A DNA stretch of 64,000 nt, taken from Clusia tigrina. Its lineage: Eukaryota > Arthropoda > Insecta > Diptera > Clusiidae. The notes beneath the pieces were generated by a model. It had not been told where the DNA came from. It saw only the letters and a list, made by a program, of their open reading frames with translations, and did not search any database. Each line of letters begins with the position of its first letter. The stretch's first letter is position 1. Shown piece by piece: positions 1 through 10,689 of the stretch. The stretch spans positions 168,141,315 through 168,205,314 of the forward strand of contig OV050030.1 in NCBI GenBank assembly GCA_920105625.2, written 5' to 3'. Made by a program: the position numbers and the translations under genes.

Positions 1-666
1 TTGGAGTCAAGGGTAGCATAGAGCGAAAACTTTAATTGGCAAGAGGCACGAGTACTTTATTGTCACAAGATTTCAAGGTTTTATGACGCTCCAGTAAATA
101 GTTACAAGCATTTGAATGTTGCAAACTTTGATAGGTATAGGACGCACCGTACAGAAGTTAGGGCCATTTGAAGTTTTATCAGTGTTTAATTTGCAGTCAA
201 GGGTAGCATAGCTCTGAGCGATAGTTTAAATTGGGAAGAAGCACGAGTACTTTATTGTCACAAAATTTCAAGGTTTTATGACTCTATGTTAAAAGTTACC
301 AACATTTGATTGTTGCAAACTTTGATAGGAATAGCACGCATCGTATAGAAGTTAAGGCCATTTGAAGTTTTATCAGTCTTTTATTATGGAGTCAAGGGTA
401 GCATAGCTATGAGCGGTAACTTTAATTAACAAGTGGCACGAGAACTTTATTGTCACAAAATTTCAAGATTTTATGACGCTCAAGTAAAAATTTACAAGCA
501 TTTGATTGTTGCAAACTTTGATAAGTATATAAGTTAGGGCGATTTGAAGTTTCATCAGTGTTTTATTTTGGAGTCAAGGGTAGCATAGTTATGAGCGAAA
601 ACTTTAATTGACAAGAGGCTCGAGTACTTTATTGTCACAAAATTTCAAGATTTTATGACGGTCCAG
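1..666. repeat. Diverged monomers, left edge
   Basis: Between three and four monomers with scattered substitutions. The second carries the variants TAGTTTAAATTGG and CTATGTTAAAAG, and is followed by TCTTTTATTATGGAGTC and GAGCGGTAACTTTAATTAAC. The same ordered set of variants appears near 63,080-63,345 and 61,600-61,830, so this edge belongs to the same older subfamily as the right end of the window. Positions about 360-620 are also partly duplicated at about 1,879-2,130 (offset about 1,519 bp). No gene or unique sequence is seen. Confidence 0.85.
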
Positions 667-1195
667 TAAAAAGTTGCAAGCATTGGATTGCTGCAAACTT
701 TGATATGTATAGGACACACAAAATAGATGTTAGGGCCATTTGAAGTTTTATCAGTGTTTGTTTTGGGACTCAAGGGTAGCATAGCTATGAGCGATAGCTT
801 AAATTGACAAGAGGCAGGAGTACTTTATTGTCACAAAATTTCAAGATTTTATGACGGTCCAGTAAAAAGTTACAAGCATTTGATTGTTGCAAACTTTGAT
901 AGGTATAGGACGCACAGTATAGAAGTTAAGGCCATTTGAAGTTTTATCACTGTTTGATTTGGGACTCAAGGGTAGCATAGCTATGAGCGATAGCTTAAAT
1001 TGACAAGAGGCACCAATACTTTATTGGCACAAAATTTCAAGGTTTTATGACGCTCCAGTAAAAAGTTACAAGCATTTGAATGTTGCAAACTTTGATAGGT
1101 ATAGGTCGAACTGTATAGAAGTTAGTGTCACTGAAAGTTTTATCAGTGTTTTTTTTGAGTCAATCTATGAGTGATAGCTTAAATTGACAAGAGGG
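667..1195. repeat. Partial HOR-1 copy (tail of a 16-mer)
   Basis: This stretch matches positions about 4,780-5,300 at a constant offset of about 4,113 bp. Shared rare variants include TGATATGTATAGGACACAC, GACGGTCCAG, the CACCAATACTTTATTGG block and the shortened GAGTCAATCTATGAGTG junction. It is therefore the 3' end of another copy of the 2,975-bp unit, cut off on its left by older monomers. Confidence 0.85.
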
Positions 1196-1709
1196 ACGAG
1201 TACTTTGTTGTCACAAATTTTCAAGGGTTTATGACGCTCTAGTAAAAAGTTACAAGCATTTTAATGTTGCAAACTCTGATAGGTATAGGACGCACCCAAT
1301 AGAAGTTCGGGCCATTTGAAGTTTAATCAGTGTTTGATTTCGGAGTCAAGGGTAGCAGAGCTATGAGCGATAGCTTGATAAGAGGCTGGAGTACTTTATT
1401 GTCACAAAATTTCAAGGTTTTATTACGCCCCAGTAAAAAGTTGCAAACTTTGATAGGTATAGGACACACAATATAGATGTTAGGGCCATTTGAAGTTTTA
1501 TCAGTTTTGTTTTGGGACTCCAGGGTAGTACAGCTATGAGCGATAGCTTAAATTGACAAGAGGCACGAGTGCTTTATTGTCACGAAATTTCAAGGTTTTA
1601 TGACGCCCCAGTAAAAAGTTACAAGCATTTGAATGTTGGAAACTTTGATAGGTATTGGACGCCCCGTATAAAAGTTAGGGTCATTTAAAGTTTTATTACT
1701 GTTTGATTT

Positions 1710-1905
1710 GGGACTCAAGGGTAGCATAGCTATGAGCGATAGCTTAAATTGACAAGAGGCACGAGTACTTTATTGTCACAAAATTTCAAGGTTTTATGAC
1801 TCTCCAGTAAAAAGTTACAAGCATTTGAATGTTGCAAACTTTGATAGGTATAGGACGCACCGTATAGAAGTTAAGGCCATTTGAAGTTTTAACAGTATTT
1901 TATTA
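1710..1905 (+). repeat. Representative full-length monomer (196 bp)
   Basis: This is a clean example close to the consensus, running from GGGACTCAAGG to the base before the equivalent point of the next monomer (TGGAGTCAAGG at 1906). It carries all common landmarks: the AGCTAT-GAGCG-ATAGCT dyad, a TTGACAAG block, an AGTACT palindrome (a ScaI recognition sequence present in most monomers), the poly-A/T tract around CACAAAATTTC, and the GTATAG...GTATAG direct repeats that flank GACGCACC. The phase chosen for the start is arbitrary because the array is circularly permutable. Confidence 0.93.
1728..1744. other. Conserved 17-bp dyad, class 1 (example)
   Basis: AGCTAT, spacer GAGCG, ATAGCT: 6-bp arms that are exact reverse complements. 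It is present in a large share of monomers across the window at the same monomer position. It could be a protein-binding site or simply a fixed feature of the founder monomer; nothing in the sequence decides this. Confidence 0.7.
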
Positions 1906-3087
1906 TGGAGTCAAGGGTAGCATAGCTATCAGCGGTAACTTTAATTAACAAGTGGCACGAGAACTTTATTGTCACAAAATTTCAAGATTTTATGACGCTC
2001 AAGTAAAAAGTTACAACCATTTGATTGTTGCAAACTTTGATAGGTATAGAAGTTAGGGCCATTTGAAGTTTCATCAGTGTTTTATTTTGGAGTCAAGGGT
2101 AGCATAGTTATGAGCGAAAACTTTAATTGACAAGAGGCACGAGTACTTTATTGTCACAAGATTTCAAGGTTTTATGACGCTCCAGTAAAAAGTTACAAGC
2201 ATTTGATTGTTGCAAACTTTGATTGGTATAGGACGCACCGTATAGAAGTTAGGGCCATTTGAGGTTTTATCAGTGTTTGATTTGGGACTCAAGGGTAGCA
2301 TATCTATGAGCGATAGCTTAAAATGACAAGAGGCTCGAGTACTTTATTGTCATAAAATTTCCACGTTTTATGACGCTCCAGTAAAAAGTTACAAGCATTT
2401 GATTGTTGCAAACTTTGATAGGTATAGGACGCACAGTATAGAAGTTAAGGCCATTTGAAGTTTTATCAGTGTTTGATTTGGGACTCAAGGGTAGTATAGC
2501 TATGTGCGATAGCTTAAATTGACAAGAGGCACGAGTACTTAATTGCCACAAAACTTCAAGACTTTAAGGCGCTCCAGAAAAAAGTTACAAGCATTTGAAT
2601 GTTGCAAATTTGATAGGTTTAGGACCTACCGTATAGAAGTTAGGGCCATATGAAGTCTTATCAGTCTTTGATTTGGGAGTCAAGGGTAGCAGAGCTATGA
2701 GCGATAGCTTGATAAGAGGCTCGAGTACTTTATTGTCACAAAATTTCAACATTTTATGACGCTCCAGTAAAAAGTTACAAGCATTTGATTGTTGCAAACT
2801 TTGATAGGTATAGGACGCACAGTAAAGAAGTTAAGGCCATTTGAAGTTGTATCAGTGTTTGATTTGGGACTCAAGGGGAGCATAGCTATGAGCGATATCT
2901 TAAATTGACAAGAGGAACGAGTACTTTATTGTCACAAAATTTCAAGGTTTTATGACGCTCCAGTAAAAAGTTACAAGCATTTGAATGTAGCAAACTTTGA
3001 TAGGTATAGAAGTAAGGCCATTTGTAGTTTTATCAGTGTTTTATTTTGGAGTCAAGGGTAGCATAGTTATGAGCGAAAACTTTAATT

Positions 3088-3111
3088 GACATGAGGAACG
3101 ACAAGAGGCAC
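3088..3111. repeat. 12-bp micro-duplication inside a monomer
   Basis: GACATGAGGAAC is followed directly by GACAAGAGGCAC, a 12-bp tandem duplication of the segment that normally occurs once, with the following GAGTAC partly lost. The same structure recurs one and two HOR-1 periods downstream (about 6,063 and 9,038). Confidence 0.8.
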
Positions 3112-3270
3112 TTCATTGTCACAAGATTTCAAGGTTTTATGAGGCTCCAGTAAAAAGTTACCAGCATTTGATTGTTGCAAACTTTGATAGGTATAGGACG
3201 CACAGTATAGATGTTAGGGACATTTGAAGTTTTATCAGTGTTTGATTTGGGACTCAAGGGTAGTGTAGCT

Positions 3271-3356
3271 ATGAGCGATAGCTTAAATTGACAAAGAAGT
3301 TAGGACCATTTGAAGTTTCATCTGTGTTTTATTTTGCAGTCAAGGGTAGCATAGCT
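3271..3356. repeat. Truncated 86-bp monomer in HOR-1 copy A
   Basis: The distance between successive ATGAGCG boxes is only 86 bp here. The sequence jumps from TTGACAA directly to AGAAGTTAGGACC, removing about 110 bp from the middle of a monomer. The same junction is present in copies B and C. Confidence 0.9.
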
Positions 3357-5299
3357 ATGAGCGATAGCTTTAATTGACAAGAGGAACGAGTACTTTATTG
3401 TTACAAAATTTCAAGGTTTTATGAGGCTCCAGTAAAAAGTTATAAGCATTTGAATGTTACAAACTTTGATAGGTATAGGACGCACCGTACAGAAGTTAGG
3501 GCCATTGGAAGTTTTATCAGTGTTTTATTTTGCAGTCAAGGGTAGCATAGCTATGAGCGATAGTTTAAATTGGCAAGAGGCACGAGTACTTTATTGTCAC
3601 AAATTTTCAAGGTTTTATGACGCTCCAGTAAAAAGTTACAAGCATTTGATTGTTGCAAACTTTGATAGGTATAGGACGCACCGTATAGAAGTTAGGGCCA
3701 TTTGAAGTTTTATCAGTGTTTGATTTGGGACTCAAGGGTAGAATAGCTATGAGCGATAGCTTAAATTTACAAGAGGCTCGAGTACTTTATTGTCACGAAA
3801 TTTCAAGATTTTATGACGCTCCAGTAAAAAGTTTCAAGCATTTGAATGTTACAAATTTGATAGGTTTTGGACCTACCGTATAGAAGTTAGGGGCATTTGA
3901 AGTCTTGTCAGTGTTTGATTTGGGAGTCAAGGGTAGCAGAGCTATGAGAGAAAGCTTGATAAGAGGCTCGAGTACTTTATTGTCACAAAATTTTAAGGTT
4001 TTATTACGCTCCAGTAAAAAGTTGCAAGCATTGGATTGCTGCAAATTTTGATAGGTATAGGACGAAATATATAGAGGTTACGGCTATTTGAAGTTTTATC
4101 AGTGTTTGATTTGGGACTCGTGGGTAGCATAGCAATGAGCGATGGCTTAAATTGACAAGAGGCACGAGTACTTTTTTGTCACAAAATTTCAAGGTTTTAT
4201 GACGCTCCAGTAAAAAGTTACAAGCATTTGAATGTTGCAAACTTTGATAGGTATAGGACGCACCGCATAAAAGTTAGGGCCATTCGCAGTTTTATCAGTG
4301 TTTTATTTTGGAGTCAATGGTAGCATAGTTATGAGCGATAACTTTAATTGACAAGTGGCAGGAGTGCTTTATTGTCACAAAATTTCAAGGTTTTATGACG
4401 CTGAAGTAAAAAGTTACAAGCATTTGATTGTTGCAAATTTTGATAGGTATAGAAGTTACGGCCATTTGAAGTTTTATCACTGTTTTATTTTGGATTCAAG
4501 GGTAGTATAGCTATGAGCGATAGCTTAAATTGCCAAAAGGAACGAGTACTTTATTGTCACAAAATTTCATGTTTTTATGACGCTCCAGTAAAAAGTTAAA
4601 AGCATTTGAATGTTACAAACTCTGATAGGTATAGGACGCACCGTGTAGAAGTTAGGGCCATTTGAAGTTTTAGCAGTGTTTGATTTGGGAGTCAAGGGTA
4701 GCAGAGCTATGAGCGATAGCTTGATAAGAGGCTGGAGTACTTTATTGTCACAAAATTTCAAGGTTTTATTACGCCCCAGTAAAAAGTTGCAAGCATTGGA
4801 TTGCTGCAAACTTTGATATGTATAGGACACACAAAATAGATGTTAGGGCCATTTGAAGTTTTATCAGTGTTTGTTTTGGGACTCAAGGGTAGCATAGCTA
4901 TGAGCGATAGCTTAAATTGACAAGAGGCACAAGTACTTTATTGTCACAAAATTTCAAGATTTTATGACGGTCCAGTAAAAAGTTACAAGCATTTGATTGT
5001 TGCAAACTTTGATAGGTATAGGACGCACAGTATAGAAGTTAAGGCCATTTGAAGTTTTATCACTGTTTGATTTGGGACTCAAGGGTAGCATAGCTATGAG
5101 CGATAGCTTAAATTGACAAGAGGCACCAATACTTTATTGGCACAAAATTTCAAGGTTTTATGACGCTCCAGTAAAAAGTTACAAGCATTTGAATGTTGCA
5201 AACTTTGATAGGTATAGGACGAACTGTATAGAAGTTAGTGCCACTGAAAGTTTTATCAGTGTTTTTTTTTGAGTCAATCTATGAGTGATAGCTTAAATT

Positions 5300-8274
5300 G
5301 ACAAGAGGCTCGAGTACTTTATTGTCATAAAATTTCCACGTTTTATGACGCTCCAGTAAAAAGTTACAAGCATTTGATTGTTGCAAACTTTGATAGGTAT
5401 AGGACTCACAGTATAGAAGTTAAGGCCATTTGAAGTTTTATCAGTGTTTGATTTGGGACTCAAGGGTAGTATAGCTATGTGCGATAGCTTAAATTGACAA
5501 GAGGCACGAGTACTTAATTGCCACAAAACTTCAAGTCTTTAAGGCGCTCCAGAAAAAAGTTACAAGCATTTGAATGTTGCAAATTTGATAGGTTTAGGAC
5601 CTACCGTATAGAAGTTAGGGCCATATGAAGTCTTATCAGTGTTTGATTTGGGAGTCAAGGGTAGCAGAGCTATGAGCGATAGCTTGATAAGAGGCTCGAG
5701 TACTTTATTGTCACAAAATTTCAACATTTTATGACGCTCCAGTAAAAAGTTACAAGCATTTGATTGTTGCAAACTTTGATAGGTATAGGACGCACAGTAA
5801 AGAAGTTAAGGCCATTTGAAGTTGTATCAGTGTTTGATTTGGGACTCAAGGGGAGCATAGCTATGAGCGATATCTTAAATTGACAAGAGGAACGAGTACT
5901 TTATTGTCACAAAATTTCAAGGTTTTATGACGCTCCAGTAAAAAGTTACAAGCATTTGAATGTAGCAAACTTTGATAGGTATAGAAGTAAGGCCATTTGT
6001 AGTTTTATCAGTGTTTTATTTTGGAGTCAAGGGTAGCATAGTTATGAGCGAAAACTTTAATTGACATGAGGCACGACAAGAGGCACTTCATTGTCACAAG
6101 ATTTCAAGGTTTTATGAGGCTCCAGTAAAAAGTTACCAGCATTTGATTGTTGCAAACTTTGATAGGTATAGGACGCACAGTATAGATGTTAGGGACATTT
6201 GAAGTTTTATCAGTGTTTGATTTGGGACTCAAGGGTAGTGTAGCTATGAGCGATAGCTTAAATTGACAAAGAAGTTAGGACCATTTGAAGTTTCATCTGT
6301 GTTTTATTTTGCAGTCAAGGGTAGCATAGCTATGAGCGATAGCTTTAATTGACAAGAGGAACGAGTACTTTATTGTTACAAAATTTCAAGGTTTTATGAG
6401 GCTCCAGTAAAAAGTTATAAGCATTTGAATGTTACAAACTTTGATAGGTATAGGACGCACCGTACAGAAGTTAGGGCCATTGGAAGTTTTATCAGTGTTT
6501 TATTTTGCAGTCAAGGGTAGCATAGCTATGAGCGATAGTTTAAATTGGCAAGAGGCACGAGTACTTTATTGTCACAAATTTTCAAGGTTTTATGACGCTC
6601 CAGTAAAAAGTTACAAGCATTTGATTGTTGCAAACTTTGATAGGTATAGGACGCACCGTATAGAAGTTAGGGCCATTTGAAGTTTTATCAGTGTTTGATT
6701 TGGGACTCAAGGGTAGAATAGCTATGAGCGATAGCTTAAATTTACAAGAGGCTCGAGTACTTTATTGTCACGAAATTTCAAGATTTTATGACGCTCCAGT
6801 AAAAAGTTTCAAGCATTTGAATGTTACAAATTTGATAGGTTTTGGACCTACCGTATAGAAGTTAGGGGCATTTGAAGTCTTGTCAGTGTTTGATTTGGGA
6901 GTCAAGGGTAGCAGAGCTATGAGAGAAAGCTTGATAAGAGGCTCGAGTACTTTATTGTCACAAAATTTTAAGGTTTTATTACGCTCCAGTAAAAAGTTGC
7001 AAGCATTGGATTGCTGCAAATTTTGATAGGTATAGGACGAAATGTATAGAGGTTACGGCTATTTGAAGTTTTATCAGTGTTTGATTTGGGACTCGTGGGT
7101 AGCATAGCAATGAGCGATGGCTTAAATTGACAAGAGGCACGAGTACTTTTTTGTCACAAAATTTCAAGGTTTTATGACGCTCCAGTAAAAAGTTACAAGC
7201 ATTTGAATGTTGCAAACTTTGATAGGTATAGGACGCACCGCATAAAAGTTAGGGCCATTCGCAGTTTTATCAGTGTTTTATTTTGGAGTCAATGGTAGCA
7301 TAGTTATGAGCGATAACTTTAATTGACAAGTGGCAGGAGTGCTTTATTGTCACAAAATTTCAAGGTTTTATGACGCTGAAGTAAAAAGTTACAAGCATTT
7401 GATTGTTGCAAATTTTGATAGGTATAGAAGTTACGGCCATTTGAAGTTTTATCACTGTTTTATTTTGGATTCAAGGGTAGTATAGCTATGAGCGATAGCT
7501 TAAATTGCCAAAAGGAACGAGTACTTTATTGTCACAAAATTTCATGTTTTTATGACGCTCCAGTAAAAAGTTACAAGCATTTGAATGTTACAAACTCTGA
7601 TAGGTATAGGACGCACCGTGTAGAAGTTAGGGCCATTTGAAGTTTTAGCAGTGTTTGATTTGGGAGTCAAGGGTAGCAGAGCTATGAGCGATAGCTTGAT
7701 AAGAGGCTGGAGTACTTTATTGTCACAAAATTTCAAGGTTTTATTACGCCCCAGTAAAAAGTTGCAAGCATTGGATTGCTGCAAACTTTGATATGTATAG
7801 GACACACAAAATAGATGTTAGGGCCATTTGAAGTTTTATCAGTGTTTGTTTTGGGACTCAAGGGTAGCATAGCTATGAGCGATAGCTTAAATTGAGAAGA
7901 GGCACAAGTACTTTATTGTCACAAAATTTCAAGATTTTATGACGGTCCAGTAAAAAGTTACAAGCATTTGATTGTTGCAAACTTTGATAGGTATAGGACG
8001 CACAGTATAGAAGTTAAGGCCATTTGAAGTTTTATCACTGTTTGATTTGGGACTCAAGGGTAGCATAGCTATGAGCGATAGCTTAAATTGACAAGAGGCA
8101 CCAATACTTTATTGGCACAAAATTTCAAGGTTTTATGACGCTCCAGTAAAAAGTTACAAGCATTTGAATGTTGCAAACTTTGATAGGTATAGGACGAACT
8201 GTATAGAAGTTAGTGCCACTGAAAGTTTTATCAGTGTTTTTTTTTGAGTCAATCTATGAGTGATAGCTTAAATT
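5300..8274. repeat. HOR-1 copy B, 2,975 bp
   Basis: A complete second copy of the 16-mer, colinear with copy A along its whole length, including the truncated monomer at 6,246-6,331 and the shortened junction GAGTCAATCTATGAGTG at its end. Examples of private differences are GACTCACAG instead of GACGCACAG near 5,403 and TTGAGAAGAGG instead of TTGACAAGAGG near 7,890. Confidence 0.92.
6246..6331. repeat. Truncated 86-bp monomer in HOR-1 copy B
   Basis: Same TTGACAA-AGAAGTTAGG junction as in copy A, exactly 2,975 bp downstream. The deletion therefore predates amplification of the 16-mer. Confidence 0.9.
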
Positions 8275-10680
8275 GACAAGAGGCTCGAGTACTTTATTGT
8301 CATAAAATTTCCACGTTTTATGACGCTCCAGTAAAAAGTTACAAGCATTTGATTGTTGCAAACTTTGATAGGTATAGGACGCACAGTATAGAAGTTAAGG
8401 CCATTTGAAGTTTTATCAGTGTTTGATTTGGGACTCAAGGGTAGTATAGCTATGTGCGATAGCTTAAATTGACAAGAGGCACGAGTACTTAATTGCCACA
8501 AAACTTCAAGACTTTAAGGCGCTCCAGAAAAAAGTTACAAGCATTTGAATGTTGCAAATTTGATAGGTTTAGGACCTACCGTATAGAAGTTAGGGCCATA
8601 TGAAGTCTTATCAGTGTTTGATTTGGGAGTCAAGGGTAGCAGAGCTATGATTGATAGCTTGATAAGAGGCTCGAGTACTTTATTGTCACAAAATTTCAAC
8701 ATTTTATGACGCTCCAGTAAAAAGTTACAAGCATTTGATTGTTGCAAACTTTGATAGGTATAGGACGCACAGTAAAGAAGTTAAGGCCATTTGAAGTTGT
8801 ATCAGTGTTTGATTTGGGACTCAAGGGGAGCATAGCTATGAGCGATATCTTAAATTGACAAGAGGAACGAGTACTTTATTGTCACAAAATTTCAAGGTTT
8901 TATGACGCTCCAGTAAAAAGTTACAAGCATTTGAATGTAGCAAACTTTGATAGGTATAGAAGTAAGGCCATTTGTAGTTTTATCAGTGTTTTATTTTGGA
9001 GTCAAGGGTAGCATAGTTATGAGCGAAAACTTTAATTGACATGAGGCACGACAAGAGGCACTTCATTGTCACAAGATTTCAAGGTTTTATGAGGCTCCAG
9101 TAAAAAGTTACCAGCATTTGATTGTTGCAAACTTTGATAGGTATAGGACGCACAGTATAGATGTTAGGGACATTTGAAGTTTTATCAGTGTTTGATTTGG
9201 GACTCAAGGGTAGTGTAGCTATGAGCGATAGCTTAAATTGACAAAGAAGTTAGGACCATTTGAAGTTTTATCTGTGTTTTATTTTGCAGTCAAGCGTAGC
9301 ATAGCTATGAGCGATAGCTTAAATTGACAAGAGGAACGAGTACTTTATTGTCACAAATTTTCAAGGTTTTATGAGGCTCCAGTAAAAAGTTATAAGCATT
9401 TGAATGTTACAAACTTTGATAGGTATAGGACGCACCGTACAGAAGTTAGGGCCATTGGAAGTTTTATCAGTGTTTGATTTGGGACTCAAGGGTAGAATAG
9501 CTATGAGCGATAGCTTAAATTTACAAGAGGCTCGAGTACTTTATTGTCTCGAAATTTCAAGATTTTATGACGCTCCAGTAAAAAGTTTCAAGCATTTGAA
9601 TGTTACAAATTTGATAGGTTTTGGACCTACCGTATAGAAGTTAGGGGCATTTGAAGTCTTATCAGTGTTTGATTTGGGAGTCAAGGGTAGCAGAGCTATG
9701 AGAGAAAGCTTGATAAGAGGCTCGAGTACTTTATTGTCACAAAATTTTAAGGTTTTATTACGCTCCAGTAAAAAGTTGCAAGCATTGGGTTGCTGCAAAT
9801 TTTGATAGGTATAGGACGAAATGTATAGAGGTTACGGCTATTTGAAGTTTTATCAGTGTTTGATTTGGGACTCGTGGGTAGCATAGCAATGAGCGATGGC
9901 TTAAATTGACAAGAGGCACGAGTACTTTTTTGTCACAAAATTTCAAGGTTTTATGACGCTCCAGTAAAAAGTTACAAGCATTTGAATGTTGCAAACTTTG
10001 ATAGGTATAGGACGCACCGCATAAAAGTTAGGGCCATTCGAAGTTTTATCAGTGTTTTATTTTGGTGTCAAGGGTAGCATAGTTATGAGCGATAACTTTA
10101 ATTGACAAGAGGCAGGAGTGCTTTATTGTCACAAAATTTCAAGGTTTTATGACGCTGAAGTAAAAAGTTACAAGCATTTGATTGTTGCAAATTTTGATAG
10201 GTATAGAAGTTACGGCCATTTGAAGTTTTATCACTGTTTTATTTTGGATTCAAGGGTAGTATAGCTATGAGCGATAGCTTAAATTGCCAAAAGGAACGAG
10301 TACTTTATTGTCACAAAATTTCATGTTTTTATGACGCTCCAGTAAAAAGTTACAAGCATTTGAATGTTACAAACTCTGATAGGTATAGGACGCACCGTGT
10401 AGAAGTTAGGGCCATTTGAAGTTTTAGCAGTGTTTGATTTGGGAGTCAAGGGTAGCAGAGCTATGAGCGATAGCTTGATAAGAGGCTGGAGTACTTTATT
10501 GTCACAAAATTTCAAGGTTTTATTACGCCCCAGTAAAAAGTTGCAAGCATTGGATTGCTGCAAACTTTGATATGTATAGGACACACAAAATAGATGTTAG
10601 GGCCATTTGAAGTTTTATCAGTGTTTGTTTTGGGACTCAAGGGTAGCATAGCTATGAGCGATAGCTTAAATTGACAAGAG
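8275..10680. repeat. HOR-1 copy C, partial, with one monomer deleted
   Basis: Colinear with copies A and B up to about 10,680. Upstream of about 9,475 the offset to copy B is 2,975 bp; downstream it is 2,779 bp, so exactly one 196-bp monomer is missing. The join lies in the GAAGTTTTATCAGTG stretch shared by all monomers, so it is an in-register deletion that leaves no scar. The copy ends about 0.37 kb before a full unit would, where the sequence switches to the bridge segment. Confidence 0.9.
9221..9306. repeat. Truncated 86-bp monomer in HOR-1 copy C
   Basis: Same junction as in copies A and B, again at the 2,975-bp period. Confidence 0.9.
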
Positions 10681-10689
10681 GCACGAGTA

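Larger units (their letters stand above)
1196..2324. repeat. Extra ~1.14-kb monomer block between HOR-1 copies
   Basis: Here the junction after GAGTCAATCTATGAGTG continues into about six further monomers before reaching the next HOR-1 unit near 2,325. At the equivalent junctions near 5,300 and 8,275 these monomers are absent. The size follows from the offsets: 4,113 minus 2,975 gives 1,138 bp. One monomer here has a 17-bp deletion between TGCAA direct repeats at about 1,440. Part of the block (about 1,879-2,130) resembles the left edge of the window. Confidence 0.8.
2325..5299. repeat. HOR-1 copy A, 16-monomer unit of 2,975 bp
   Basis: By counting the TATGAGCG-type box I find 16 monomers per unit, with spacings of about 181-200 bp plus one truncated 86-bp monomer. 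The sequence repeats at exactly 2,975 bp in the next copy: for example 2,318 to 5,293, 3,454 to 6,429, and 4,567 to 7,542. Only a handful of single-base differences were seen between copies A and B in the stretches compared, whereas neighbouring monomers within the unit differ much more. This is the hallmark of a higher-order repeat. Confidence 0.92.

Noticed and set aside
1750..1780. TTGACA, 16-bp spacer, TATTGT resembling a bacterial promoter in nearly every monomer
   Set aside because: The sequence context is a eukaryotic-type satellite with no gene downstream; the match to the -10 box is only 4 of 6 and arises once per monomer by composition.
1750..1780. TGACA ... TGTCA inverted repeat with a spacer of about 19 bp within the monomer
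   Set aside because: Five-base arms at that distance are expected by chance, and the central AGTACT palindrome is not on the same axis.
3454..3705. 83-codon open reading frame on the + strand, repeated near-identically about a dozen times (6,429, 12,494, 13,272, 14,520 and others)
   Set aside because: It lies entirely within satellite monomers, its ends are set by in-frame stops in the repeat, copies track HOR amplification, and it shows no recognisable domain, signal or start context. Not annotated as a gene.
3811..4044. 77-codon open reading frame on the - strand, repeated many times with variants of 60-94 codons
   Set aside because: It is antisense to the same monomers and overlaps other such frames. 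Frame shifts between copies follow the monomer length classes. This is a repeat by-product.
5263..5280. Runs of 8-10 T (for example near 5,263, 29,027 and 43,882) as possible terminators or microsatellites
   Set aside because: They are variants of the TCAGTGTTTGATTT stretch of the monomer, without a preceding GC-rich stem or further expansion.
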